Assembly (NCBI GenBank): GCA_964612515.1
Contig: CAZTCX010000212.1
Coordinates: 1-5,690 of the forward strand
DNA from: SABY01 sp964612515
GTDB lineage: Bacteria; Bacteroidota; Bacteroidia; Bacteroidales; 4484-276
DNA length: 5,690 nt
Direction: 5' to 3'
Position numbers and translations under genes: made by a program. Under the pieces are notes generated by a model. It was not told the DNA's origin. It did no database searches and worked only from the letters and a program-made list of their open reading frames with translations. This document shows, one piece after another, positions 1 through 5,605 of the stretch; position 1 is the first letter of the stretch, and each line of letters begins with the position of its first letter.

Positions 1-53
1 AGAAAGCTCTATTGCTGCTTGTTTGGACCAGGGTTCGACTCCCTGCAGCTCCA
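1..53 (+). ncRNA. ssrA: tmRNA (transfer-messenger RNA), 3' end only
   Basis: This is the 3' tRNA-like end of a tmRNA, the RNA that rescues stalled ribosomes together with SmpB; the 5' part and the tag-peptide reading frame lie before the window. A perfect 5-bp T stem is visible (CAGGG 29-33 with CCCTG 41-45) around the loop TTCGACT (34-40). The acceptor 3' strand CAGCTCC (46-52) and discriminator A (53) follow. CAGCTCC is the usual tmRNA acceptor end, which pairs with a 5' GGGGCTG. The upstream GTTTGGAC resembles the 3' strand of the long tmRNA helix 2. An ordinary tRNA does not fit, because bases 7-23 cannot form an anticodon stem. The terminal CCA is not encoded (ACGG follows the acceptor), so it would be added after transcription. 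The 5' partner strand is not visible. Confidence 0.85.
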
Positions 54-70
54 CGGTTTTTAAAGATAAA

Positions 71-105
71 AGGTTGTTTGGCATCACGTCAGGCAGCCTT
101 TTTTT
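71..105 (+). terminator. Intrinsic terminator of the tmRNA gene
   Basis: Bases 71-82 pair with 88-99 across the 5-base loop ATCAC. This gives a continuous 12-bp stem that includes several G-U pairs. Seven Ts follow at 99-105, the first of them shared with the stem. It lies 18 bases after the mature tmRNA end, which fits termination of that transcript ahead of the men genes. Confidence 0.75.
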
Positions 106-216
106 ATTGCCAAAATGATTGATTTAATAAAGCCCTTTTCTATTCTTCCCATTCAATCGCCTTCCATAATTCCGCCAACCAAATAATCGAACCGCACCCG
201 TGGCAGCCTTTTTATT

Positions 217-224
217 TACCTTTG
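217..224 (+). promoter_or_regulatory. Putative Bacteroidetes-type -7 promoter element for the menI-menF-menD block
   Basis: TACCTTTG matches the Bacteroidetes -7 consensus TAnnTTTG exactly. It lies 61 bases before the thioesterase start, which would place transcription initiation near base 231 and give a leader of about 55 bases. No convincing -33 TTTG or TTG box is found 17-23 bases upstream, so the assignment rests on the -7 element and its position between a terminator and the first gene of the block. Confidence 0.45.
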
Positions 225-285
225 CCCGTCATTAAAACGGTATTTTTTTAAAAAAGAAAAGGCACCATTTATTTAAAAGATTAAG

Positions 286-673
286 ATGAAAATCGATAAA
301 AATACGAGCCTGGCCGACCTCAACCAAAGCAGCCACGGCACAATGGTACAAAACCTGGGCATCGAATACACCGAAGTTGGCGACGGCTACGTGTGTGGCC
401 GCATGCCCGTAGATGAGCGCACCTGGCGCCCCGGCCATATTTTGCATGGCGGCGCCAACATTGCCTTTGNNNNNNNNNNGTTCACAATATGATGTACGCG
501 GAAGCAGCAGCACCGCCAACCACGTGGGGTCGGCAACGGAAGGCTGGGTGTATGCCCGTGCCGAGATCATCCATCAAGGCAAACGCACGCACCTTTGGAA
601 CATCAACATCACCGACCAAAACCAGCGCCTGCTCTCCACCATCCGCCTCACCAACTTTATCGTTCCGCGATGA
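286..673 (+). CDS. menI: Hotdog-fold thioesterase, probable DHNA-CoA thioesterase (MenI); interrupted by an assembly gap
   Basis: This is probably the enzyme that hydrolyses 1,4-dihydroxy-2-naphthoyl-CoA to DHNA, between MenB and MenA. The sequence before the gap has the PaaI/YdiI-type hotdog signature: PVDERTWRPG, then HILHGGAN with the active-site histidine at residue 54. After the gap it continues in another frame with TANHVGSATEGWVYARA and ends IRLTNFIVPR, the usual C-terminal part of the same family. The frame change is caused by the 10-N placeholder: 469 starts a codon before the gap and 482 starts one after it, so the true gap must be a multiple of three if the gene is intact. By remembered alignment to E. 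coli YdiI about 13 codons are missing, including the catalytic glutamate two residues after IAF. The ATG at 286 has no clear Shine-Dalgarno. The stop overlaps the menF start (ATGA, 670-673). The family call is strong. The substrate is inferred from the men context; a general PaaI-type acyl-CoA thioesterase is the alternative. Confidence 0.85.
470..479. other. Assembly gap (10 Ns)
   Basis: Ten undetermined bases lie inside the thioesterase gene. Ten is not a multiple of three, and coding resumes in a different frame, so this is almost certainly a fixed-length placeholder and not a measured gap. Comparison with the family suggests that roughly 40 bases are really missing. Confidence 0.97.
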
Positions 674-1761
674 GTCTGGAAGTTTTAATCGAACGCTTTA
701 TTGCCAAAGCCCGAAACGACTCCTCAGGTTTTGCTGTCTGGTTTTTGCCCGGCAGCAATGTTCCGATGGCTGTAGTGAATCAGGGAGAGTTGGAGCGTAT
801 CGGCGATTTGAGCCAACTGCAAGACCGTTCAGGATTTGTGATGGCGCCTTTTTTTGTTTCAAAACAAAATCCAATCTTGCTGCTTTCGCCAGAAGGGTTG
901 TTGCAGGGTGAAGATGAAATTGCCCGTTATGTTGGCGATTCCAACGAAAGTTATGATTTTACTAATAATAGCTCCGACGAGAATTTTGTAGAAACTCCCA
1001 AACAAGAATTTATTTCTCAATGCAGCAACGCCATCGAATTGATTCGCAAGGGCGAAATGGATAAGGTGGTGCTTTCGCGACAGAAATTTGTCGGGCGTCA
1101 CGCGGATAGCTCTCCCAGCGGTTTGTTTCAGCGTTTAAAGTCAAAATATCCTGACGCTTTTGTCTCTCTTTTTTATACTCCTGCCACCGGTTGGTGGATG
1201 TTAGCCACTCCGGAATTATTGCTGCGTGGCCGCGAAGGCGAATACCAAACTATGGCGCTGGCAGGAACGCGCGCGCGTGTTGCGCAGCCATCCGTATTGC
1301 CCTGGCCCGAAAAGGAGCAGTTGGAACAGAAATTCGTAACTGACTACATCATCGAAAAGCTCGTGAACAATGACGCCAACGACATTCGTTGCAGTGTTCC
1401 CTTTACGCGATCTGCCGGAACCATCGAACATATTTGTACTGAAATATCTTTCAAATCCGGCAATGCCGCGAAGTTGCTGCAGGCAATACACCCAACCCCT
1501 GCTGTGTGTGGCATGCCGGCAGATATTGCTAATGATTTTATTTTAAAAACTGAAAAACACAACCGCGCCTACTATTCAGGATTTCTGGGTATGCTCAACA
1601 TAAACGGGCAAACGGATGTTTACGTCAATTTGCGCTGCATGAAGCTACTTGGTGAAGGCAATCTACTTTTTGCCGGTGCGGGCATCACCGCCGGATCAGT
1701 CCCCGAACGCGAGTGGCACGAAACTGAAATGAAAATGGCCGGCATGGGGCGTATTCAATGA
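670..1761 (+). CDS. menF: Isochorismate synthase (MenF), chorismate-binding enzyme family
   Basis: Converts chorismate to isochorismate, the entry step of the classical menaquinone pathway; Mg2+-dependent and cytosolic. The protein is 363 residues with the start at 670. The frame is open upstream to an ATG at 595, but that start would read through the thioesterase, and residues from 670 (MSLEVLIERF) look like a natural N-terminus. The C-terminal two thirds carry the chorismate-binding domain: MDKVVLSR with the presumed general-base lysine K132, TPELLLR with the acid glutamate E182, MALAGTR at about 196-201, HPTPAVCGMP at 274-283, and GAGITAGSVPEREWHETE at 336-353, whose glutamates supply Mg2+ ligands in relatives. 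It is shorter than E. coli MenF (about 430 residues), mainly in the poorly conserved N-terminal part. It overlaps menI by four bases, which suggests translational coupling, and menD follows after 15 bases. Salicylate or anthranilate synthase activity is unlikely given the neighbours. Confidence 0.95.
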   Translation: MSLEVLIERFIAKARNDSSGFAVWFLPGSNVPMAVVNQGELERIGDLSQLQDRSGFVMAPFFVSKQNPILLLSPEGLLQGEDEIARYVGDSNESYDFTNNSSDENFVETPKQEFISQCSNAIELIRKGEMDKVVLSRQKFVGRHADSSPSGLFQRLKSKYPDAFVSLFYTPATGWWMLATPELLLRGREGEYQTMALAGTRARVAQPSVLPWPEKEQLEQKFVTDYIIEKLVNNDANDIRCSVPFTRSAGTIEHICTEISFKSGNAAKLLQAIHPTPAVCGMPADIANDFILKTEKHNRAYYSGFLGMLNINGQTDVYVNLRCMKLLGEGNLLFAGAGITAGSVPEREWHETEMKMAGMGRIQ

Positions 1762-1776
1762 TTTTAAAAACAAAAG

Positions 1777-3471
1777 ATGAAGGTTTCTGATAAATATTCC
1801 GCACAAATGCTCGCGGAAATAATGCGGGCGAAAGGAATCTTGGAAGTGGTGTTCTCGCCGGGTTCGCGCAATGCGCCGCTCATCAACACATTTGCTTCGT
1901 TGCCCGATTTCAACTGCTACACCATCGTTGACGAACGAAGCGCCGCCTTTTTTGCTTTGGGAATGGCCGTTCAGAGCGGGCGCACCGTTGCCATTGCCTG
2001 CACTTCCGGCACTGCCATGCTCAACTATGCCCCGGCCATCGCGGAAGCCTATTATCAGAAAATTCCTTTGCTCGTTCTCACTGCCGATCGTCCAATCGAG
2101 TGGATTGATCAGGGCGACGGGCAAACCATCCGCCAACGGGATGCTTTTCGCAGCTTTATCCGCGGAAGCTATGAATTGCCGCAACAGCCTGACACCACTG
2201 ACAGCCGCTGGATGACCAACCGGCTGATGAATGAAGCTATTAATAAATGCCACTTCCCGGTTCCCGGACCGGTGCACATCAACCTGCCGTTTGCCGAGCC
2301 GCTGTACGGCATTACGGAAATGGAACCCGAAAAGACGCGTATCATTCATCAGCCTAAGCTAAAATATTCGATTGCTGATGACGATCTCAGTCAGATAGCC
2401 GATCTTATTAATAATGCAGAAAAGGTGATGCTGCTGGCCGGACAGAATAATGGCGACATTGTAATGAATGCCGCTTTGCGCAAAATTGCCGCGTTGCCGC
2501 AATGCATTTTGTTGACGGAAAATATTTCAAATCTTAACAACGAAAACGGTGTAGCCTGCATCGACAAACTACTGTCAGTCATTGGCGAAAGTCAGAAAGA
2601 TTTTGCGCCCACGCTGCTGATAACTTTTGGTGAGGCGGTGGTGAGCAAGCGCATCAAAACATTTTTGCGAAAGCATAAGCCAAAGCATCATTTGCATGTA
2701 AATGCTGCGCCCGATCATCCCGATACTTACCAATGTCTGACGCAAAGCATTCACGCCGAAGCAGCCGCTTTTTTTGATCAGATCGCGCCGCTTTTGCAGG
2801 ACGGACAGAGTGAATATCATCAGCAATGGAAAGAACAGTGCGTCTTTGCCAACCGGCGGCACAACGAGTTTTTGCTGCAATGCCCGTTTACTGATTTTAA
2901 AGCTTACGAGCTAATTTTCGAGATGCTGCCTCAGCCTGTCGATCTGCATCTTGGCAACAGCAGCCCCGTGCGTTATGGTCAACTTTTCGATCATCCTGCG
3001 GGGATGCGTCATTTTGCCAATCGCGGTACCAGCGGCATCGATGGCTGCCTTTCCACTGCGGCAGGAGCAGCGCTTCTCTCCGGAAATCTGACCGTGGCCA
3101 TCGTGGGCGACCTTTCGTTTTTTTATGACAGCAATGCTTTGTGGAATAATTATCTAAACAAAAATCTCCGGATCATTGTAATTAACAACGGCGGCGGCAA
3201 CATTTTCAGGATCATCCCCGGCCCTTCGGATACCGATCATCTCGAAACTATTTTTGAAGCGCGCCACCAACGAAGTGCGATTGCTTTGGCAAAGTCTTTT
3301 GATATTAAATGTTTTGAAGCTGCCGACGAACAAACGCTTGCGGAAGTATTGCCCGCGTTTCTTGATCCGGATGCGGAAGCTCCGGTGCTGCTCGAAATAC
3401 GAACCGATGGCCGACGCTCTGCGAAAGTGCTCAACGAATATTTTAAATATTTGGAAACGGGAAGGGGTTGA
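1777..3471 (+). CDS. menD: SEPHCHC synthase (MenD), thiamine-diphosphate-dependent
   Basis: Condenses isochorismate with 2-oxoglutarate (as a ThDP-bound succinic semialdehyde) to make SEPHCHC, releasing CO2. At 564 residues it has the usual MenD length and three-domain plan. The N-terminal pyrimidine-binding domain has FSPGSRNAPL (26-35), the ThDP-activating glutamate E53 in VDERSAAFFALG, TSGTA (76-80), TADRP (102-106) and GQTIRQ (115-120). A variable central domain follows at about 190-360. The C-terminal diphosphate-binding domain has NRGTSGIDG (415-423) and the metal/diphosphate motif GDLSFFYD (444-451) through NNGGGNIFR (470-478). All expected motifs are present and uninterrupted. The start ATG at 1777 follows an A-rich stretch with no clear Shine-Dalgarno, 15 bases after menF. 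It is the last gene of the first block, because a 407-base non-coding gap follows. Confidence 0.97.
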   Translation: MKVSDKYSAQMLAEIMRAKGILEVVFSPGSRNAPLINTFASLPDFNCYTIVDERSAAFFALGMAVQSGRTVAIACTSGTAMLNYAPAIAEAYYQKIPLLVLTADRPIEWIDQGDGQTIRQRDAFRSFIRGSYELPQQPDTTDSRWMTNRLMNEAINKCHFPVPGPVHINLPFAEPLYGITEMEPEKTRIIHQPKLKYSIADDDLSQIADLINNAEKVMLLAGQNNGDIVMNAALRKIAALPQCILLTENISNLNNENGVACIDKLLSVIGESQKDFAPTLLITFGEAVVSKRIKTFLRKHKPKHHLHVNAAPDHPDTYQCLTQSIHAEAAAFFDQIAPLLQDGQSEYHQQWKEQCVFANRRHNEFLLQCPFTDFKAYELIFEMLPQPVDLHLGNSSPVRYGQLFDHPAGMRHFANRGTSGIDGCLSTAAGAALLSGNLTVAIVGDLSFFYDSNALWNNYLNKNLRIIVINNGGGNIFRIIPGPSDTDHLETIFEARHQRSAIALAKSFDIKCFEAADEQTLAEVLPAFLDPDAEAPVLLEIRTDGRRSAKVLNEYFKYLETGRG

Positions 3472-3515
3472 TTTATAAAAGTTCAAATTTATCTGTAAGT
3501 TGCAAGGATTACTAA

Positions 3516-3535
3516 CCCCGGCCTTCAGGCCGGGG
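3516..3535. repeat. Outer hairpin A
   Basis: CCCCGGCCT (3516-3524) pairs perfectly with AGGCCGGGG (3527-3535) around TC, equivalent to an 8-bp stem with a TTCA loop. ATCAAAGG follows with no T run, so it does not look like an intrinsic terminator. Confidence 0.85.
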
Positions 3536-3556
3536 ATCAAAGGACGCGAGAATCAG

Positions 3557-3572
3557 TGGGGCTTTAGCCCCA
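3557..3572. repeat. Inner hairpin B
   Basis: TGGGGCT (3557-3563) pairs with AGCCCCA (3566-3572) around TT, a 7-bp stem. Its core GGGCTTTAGCCC is the reverse complement of the core of hairpin B'. Confidence 0.8.
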
Positions 3573-3620
3573 AACATAAAAAAGGTTATGATTTCATGAA
3601 AAAAATGGATTTAAAAGGAC

Positions 3621-3638
3621 TGTGGGCTAAAGCCCGCA
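3621..3638. repeat. Inner hairpin B'
   Basis: TGTGGGCT (3621-3628) pairs with AGCCCGCA (3631-3638) around AA, an 8-bp stem with one T-G wobble. It is the inverted partner of hairpin B. Confidence 0.8.
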
Positions 3639-3659
3639 GATAGTGGAGTAGTTCACCTG

Positions 3660-3683
3660 AACCCTGCCCTGAAGGGCAGGGTT
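3660..3683. repeat. Outer hairpin A'
   Basis: AACCCTGCCCT (3660-3670) pairs perfectly with AGGGCAGGGTT (3673-3683) around GA, an 11-bp stem. It is the inverted partner of hairpin A and differs from it by two swapped base pairs that keep the stem intact. Confidence 0.85.
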
Positions 3684-3714
3684 AGTGAAAAAATGTGTGT
3701 ACACCGTACCAATT

Positions 3715-3771
3715 GGAGAAGGGAGTCCAGCCGCACAAGCCACAGCAGTGGCCTGTGCGGTGGATTTCTCT
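3715..3771. repeat. Long imperfect hairpin upstream of menB
   Basis: Working outward from the loop AGCA (3744-3747), GCCAC (3739-3743) pairs with GTGGC (3748-3752), then an A/C mismatch. CCGCACA (3731-3737) pairs with TGTGCGG (3754-3760), then one bulged G. TCCA (3726-3729) pairs with TGGA (3761-3764). After an asymmetric internal loop, GAGAA (3716-3720) pairs with TTCTC (3766-3770). That is 21 pairs, plus a possible G-T closing pair. It shares no sequence with the four-hairpin element before it. It is not followed by a T run. It could be a second repeat family, an mRNA 3'-end stabiliser for menD, or a cis-acting structure; the sequence does not decide. Confidence 0.65.
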
Positions 3772-3828
3772 CAGTCAGCCGACGGAGGAGTTAGAGGGGG
3801 TTTAATGAAGCGGCAATTTGCTTTAAGC

Positions 3829-3858
3829 TTGTAAAAAGTTAGATAATTATGATTTTTG
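3829..3858 (+). promoter_or_regulatory. Putative promoter for the menB-menA-menC block
   Basis: TTG (3829-3831) and GATTTTTG (3851-3858) are 19 bases apart, which fits the Bacteroidetes -33 TTG / -7 TAnnTTTG arrangement with one mismatch in the -7 box. Transcription would begin near 3865, leaving a leader of only about 14 bases before the menB ATG. The surroundings are AT-rich, so a chance match is possible. Confidence 0.35.
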
Positions 3859-3878
3859 ATTAACGAAATACTCCACTC

Positions 3879-4700
3879 ATGGGAAATAGAAACTGGACAA
3901 CGATAAAAGAATACGAGGAAATTTTGTTTGATTTCTGGGAAGGCATCGGGCGCATCACCATCAACAGGCCACGCTACCACAACGCTTTTACACCAACTAC
4001 CACGGCGGAGATGAGCGACGCGCTGCATCTTTGCCGCGAAGACCAGCGCATAGCGGTGGTGGTGCTCACCGGAGCCGGCGACAAAGCTTTTTGCTCAGGT
4101 GGCGACCAGAATGTGAAAGGTCATGGCGGCTACATCGGCAAAGATGGCGTGCCGCGGCTCAATGTACTCGACGTGCAGAAGCAAATTCGCTCGCTGCCCA
4201 AACCCGTTATTGCAATGGTGAACGGCTATGCCATTGGCGGCGGCCACGTACTGCACGTAATCTGCGATTTGACCATTGCTTCCGACAACGCCATCTTCGG
4301 GCAAACCGGCCCCAAAGTGGGCAGCTTCGACGCCGGCTTCGGTTCGTCATATCTAGCCAGTATCGTGGGACAGAAAAAAGCCCGTGAGATTTGGTTTTTG
4401 TGCCGCCAGTATAGCGCTGCCGAAGCGTTGGAAATGGGACTGGTGAATAAAGTGGTGCCGCAGGCGCAACTCGAAGACGAAGTAGTGGAATGGTCAAAAA
4501 TAATGATGCAGCGCAGCCCGATGGCTTTGCGTATGATAAAGCTGGGTCTGAATGCCGACCTCGACGGACAGGCGGGCTTGCAGGAATTTGCCGGCAACGC
4601 TACGCTGCTTTACTATCTCACCGAAGAAGCCCAGGAAGGCAAGCATGCCTTTCTCGAAAAGCGCGCCCCCGACTTTAGTAAATATCCCAAATTCCCGTAA
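3879..4700 (+). CDS. menB: 1,4-dihydroxy-2-naphthoyl-CoA synthase (MenB)
   Basis: A crotonase-fold enzyme that cyclises o-succinylbenzoyl-CoA to DHNA-CoA by Dieckmann-type condensation. The 273-residue length is normal for MenB. Visible motifs are ITINRPRYHNAFTP (26-39), FCSGGDQNVKGHGGY (71-85) with the conserved tyrosine Y85, NGYAIGGGHVLHVICDLTIAS (115-135), GQTGPKVGSFDAG (141-153) with catalytic S149 and D151, LLYY (243-246), and the MenB-type tail FLEKRAPDFSKYP. Gly144 sits where Mycobacterium MenB has an aspartate. In the E. coli enzyme this glycine goes with use of a bound bicarbonate as base, so this is probably a bicarbonate-dependent (type I) MenB. The start at 3879 lacks a Shine-Dalgarno but gives a normal N-terminus (WTTIKEYEEILFD). 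The stop TAA shares its last base with the menA ATG. First gene of the second block. Confidence 0.97.
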   Translation: MGNRNWTTIKEYEEILFDFWEGIGRITINRPRYHNAFTPTTTAEMSDALHLCREDQRIAVVVLTGAGDKAFCSGGDQNVKGHGGYIGKDGVPRLNVLDVQKQIRSLPKPVIAMVNGYAIGGGHVLHVICDLTIASDNAIFGQTGPKVGSFDAGFGSSYLASIVGQKKAREIWFLCRQYSAAEALEMGLVNKVVPQAQLEDEVVEWSKIMMQRSPMALRMIKLGLNADLDGQAGLQEFAGNATLLYYLTEEAQEGKHAFLEKRAPDFSKYPKFP

Positions 4701-5605
4701 TGGCAACTTTCCGATCGTGGGTTTCAGCTTCGCGGCTGCGCACATTGCCGCTGGCTGCCTCCAGCACGCTGGCCGGCAGTTTTATGGCGGTGGCCGATCG
4801 TGCCTACAACATTACCATTATTATCTGGGCGCTCGTCACCACTTTGCTTTTGCAAATTCTCTCCAACATGGCCAACGACCTGGGCGACTCGCTCAAAGGC
4901 ACCGACAACGAACACCGCCTTGGCCCTGTGCGTACCGTGCAAAGCGGCAATATTAAAGTGGGCGAGATGAAACGCGCTGTGGCGGTGGTTGCGCTGATAA
5001 CGCTGGCTTCGGGCATTGTTCTCATCGTTTCGAGTCTGGGAATTGCAAATTGGAAAGTCCTGCTCTTTCTGGCGCTGGGCATCGCGAGCATTGCGGCATC
5101 CATAACCTATACCATCGGGCGCACCGCTTATGGTTACAGCGGCTTTGGTGATCTTTTCGTATTCCTGTTTTTCGGACTAACCGGCGTATTGGGCACCTAT
5201 TATCTCAATGCGCACCAACTCAAAGCCGATACTTTTCTGATGGCTATTTCGGTGGGATTTCTCAGCACCGGTGTGCTAAACCTCAACAACCTGCGCGACA
5301 TCGACAACGACCGCCGCTCAAATAAACACACGATCGCCGTCAGGCTCGGAGAGCGCAACGCCAAAATTTATCACCTGCTTCTCATTGTCATTGCTTTGGC
5401 GGCCGGGATAGCTTATACGTTGCTTAATTTCGTTTCGCCGTGGCAGTTTCTGTATCTGCTCACATTGCCTTTGTTTGCCATTCAGTTGATCGCCATTTTC
5501 CGCATCAACGAACACCGCCGCCTCGACCCATTTCTGCGCTACCTGGCACTTACCACTTTCGCTTTCGTATTATTTTTTGGTGCCGGTATCATGATATCGT
5601 TATGA
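4700..5605 (+). CDS. menA: 1,4-dihydroxy-2-naphthoate polyprenyltransferase (MenA), UbiA family
   Basis: Integral membrane enzyme that attaches a polyprenyl chain to DHNA, giving demethylmenaquinone. The 301-residue protein has about nine hydrophobic segments (roughly 18-35, 38-56, 92-112, 118-139, 148-168, 176-195, 222-242, 246-267 and 279-299). It carries both Asp-rich prenyl-diphosphate motifs of the UbiA family: NMANDLGD (56-63), followed by KGTDNEHRLGPVRTV, and NNLRDIDNDRRSNKHTIAVRLG (196-217), with K209 and T211 in the usual places. YGYSGFGDLFVFLFFG (144-159) is also typical of MenA. The ATG shares one base with the menB stop, and the gene's own stop overlaps the menC ATG by four bases, so translation across the three genes is probably coupled. 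The family is certain. The MenA assignment over other UbiA members rests on these motifs and the operon. Confidence 0.96.
   Translation: MATFRSWVSASRLRTLPLAASSTLAGSFMAVADRAYNITIIIWALVTTLLLQILSNMANDLGDSLKGTDNEHRLGPVRTVQSGNIKVGEMKRAVAVVALITLASGIVLIVSSLGIANWKVLLFLALGIASIAASITYTIGRTAYGYSGFGDLFVFLFFGLTGVLGTYYLNAHQLKADTFLMAISVGFLSTGVLNLNNLRDIDNDRRSNKHTIAVRLGERNAKIYHLLLIVIALAAGIAYTLLNFVSPWQFLYLLTLPLFAIQLIAIFRINEHRRLDPFLRYLALTTFAFVLFFGAGIMISL

Larger units (their letters stand above)
3511..3686. repeat. Mirror-symmetric four-hairpin intergenic element (REP/BIME- or MITE-like)
   Basis: The element starts ACTAACCC and ends GGGTTAGT, a perfect 8-base terminal inverted repeat. Each outer arm is itself a hairpin (A 3516-3535, A' 3660-3683), and each inner arm is a smaller hairpin with the core GGGCTTTAGCCC or its complement (B 3557-3572, B' 3621-3638). 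The order is A-B-spacer-B'-A'. Over 27 bases the outer arms agree at 22 positions in inverted orientation. Four of the five differences form two compensated base pairs in the stem. A 10-base palindrome TTTCATGAAA (3592-3601) lies within about two bases of the centre. This architecture resembles paired REP sequences (BIMEs) or a short non-autonomous transposable element; RAYT-type transposases mobilise such hairpins in other genomes. Copy number cannot be judged from one window, and no target-site duplication is evident. Confidence 0.7.
3472..3878. other. Non-coding island between menD and menB
   Basis: These 407 bases contain no credible gene. They hold, in order, an AT-rich lead of 39 bases, a 176-base mirror-symmetric repeat element (3511-3686), an 8-base palindrome GTGTACAC (3697-3704), a long separate hairpin (3715-3771), a purine-rich stretch (about 3781-3800) and a candidate promoter for menB. 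None of the hairpins is followed by a T run, so I see no standard intrinsic terminator for menD. In E. coli menH lies between menD and menB, and here there is no trace of it. Confidence 0.85.

Noticed and set aside
1..53. The 5' fragment as the end of an ordinary tRNA
   Set aside because: The T arm and acceptor would fit, but bases 7-23 cannot form an anticodon stem, and the CAGCTCC acceptor with upstream GTTTGGAC matches tmRNA.
595..669. Earlier ATG for menF at 595
   Set aside because: The extra 25 residues are out-of-frame thioesterase sequence (His/Pro-rich), and the ATGA overlap at 670 is the normal coupling arrangement.
286..673. Thioesterase as a frameshifted pseudogene
   Set aside because: The frame change coincides exactly with a 10-N placeholder, and both halves carry intact family sequence, so it is an assembly artefact unless gap closure shows otherwise.
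489..911. Separate 140-codon open frame overlapping the thioesterase and menF
   Set aside because: It runs through two recognisable genes in another frame and has low-complexity composition without any family resemblance.
1696..2349. Long minus-strand open frame (217 codons) opposite menF/menD, with other antisense frames
   Set aside because: They mirror strongly conserved + strand genes, lack recognisable domains and have no separate start signals.
3118..3124. T runs inside menF and menD as programmed frameshift sites
   Set aside because: Both genes continue in a single frame with all motifs intact, so nothing needs a frameshift.
3516..3535. Hairpin A as the intrinsic terminator of menD
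   Set aside because: The GC-rich stem is not followed by a T run on either strand.
3511..3686. Hairpins as a CRISPR array
   Set aside because: The arms are inverted, not direct repeats, occur only twice each, and have no uniform spacers.
3879..4700. A general enoyl-CoA hydratase instead of MenB
   Set aside because: The QTGPKVGSFDAG motif and the PDFSKYP tail are specific to MenB, and the flanking genes are men genes.
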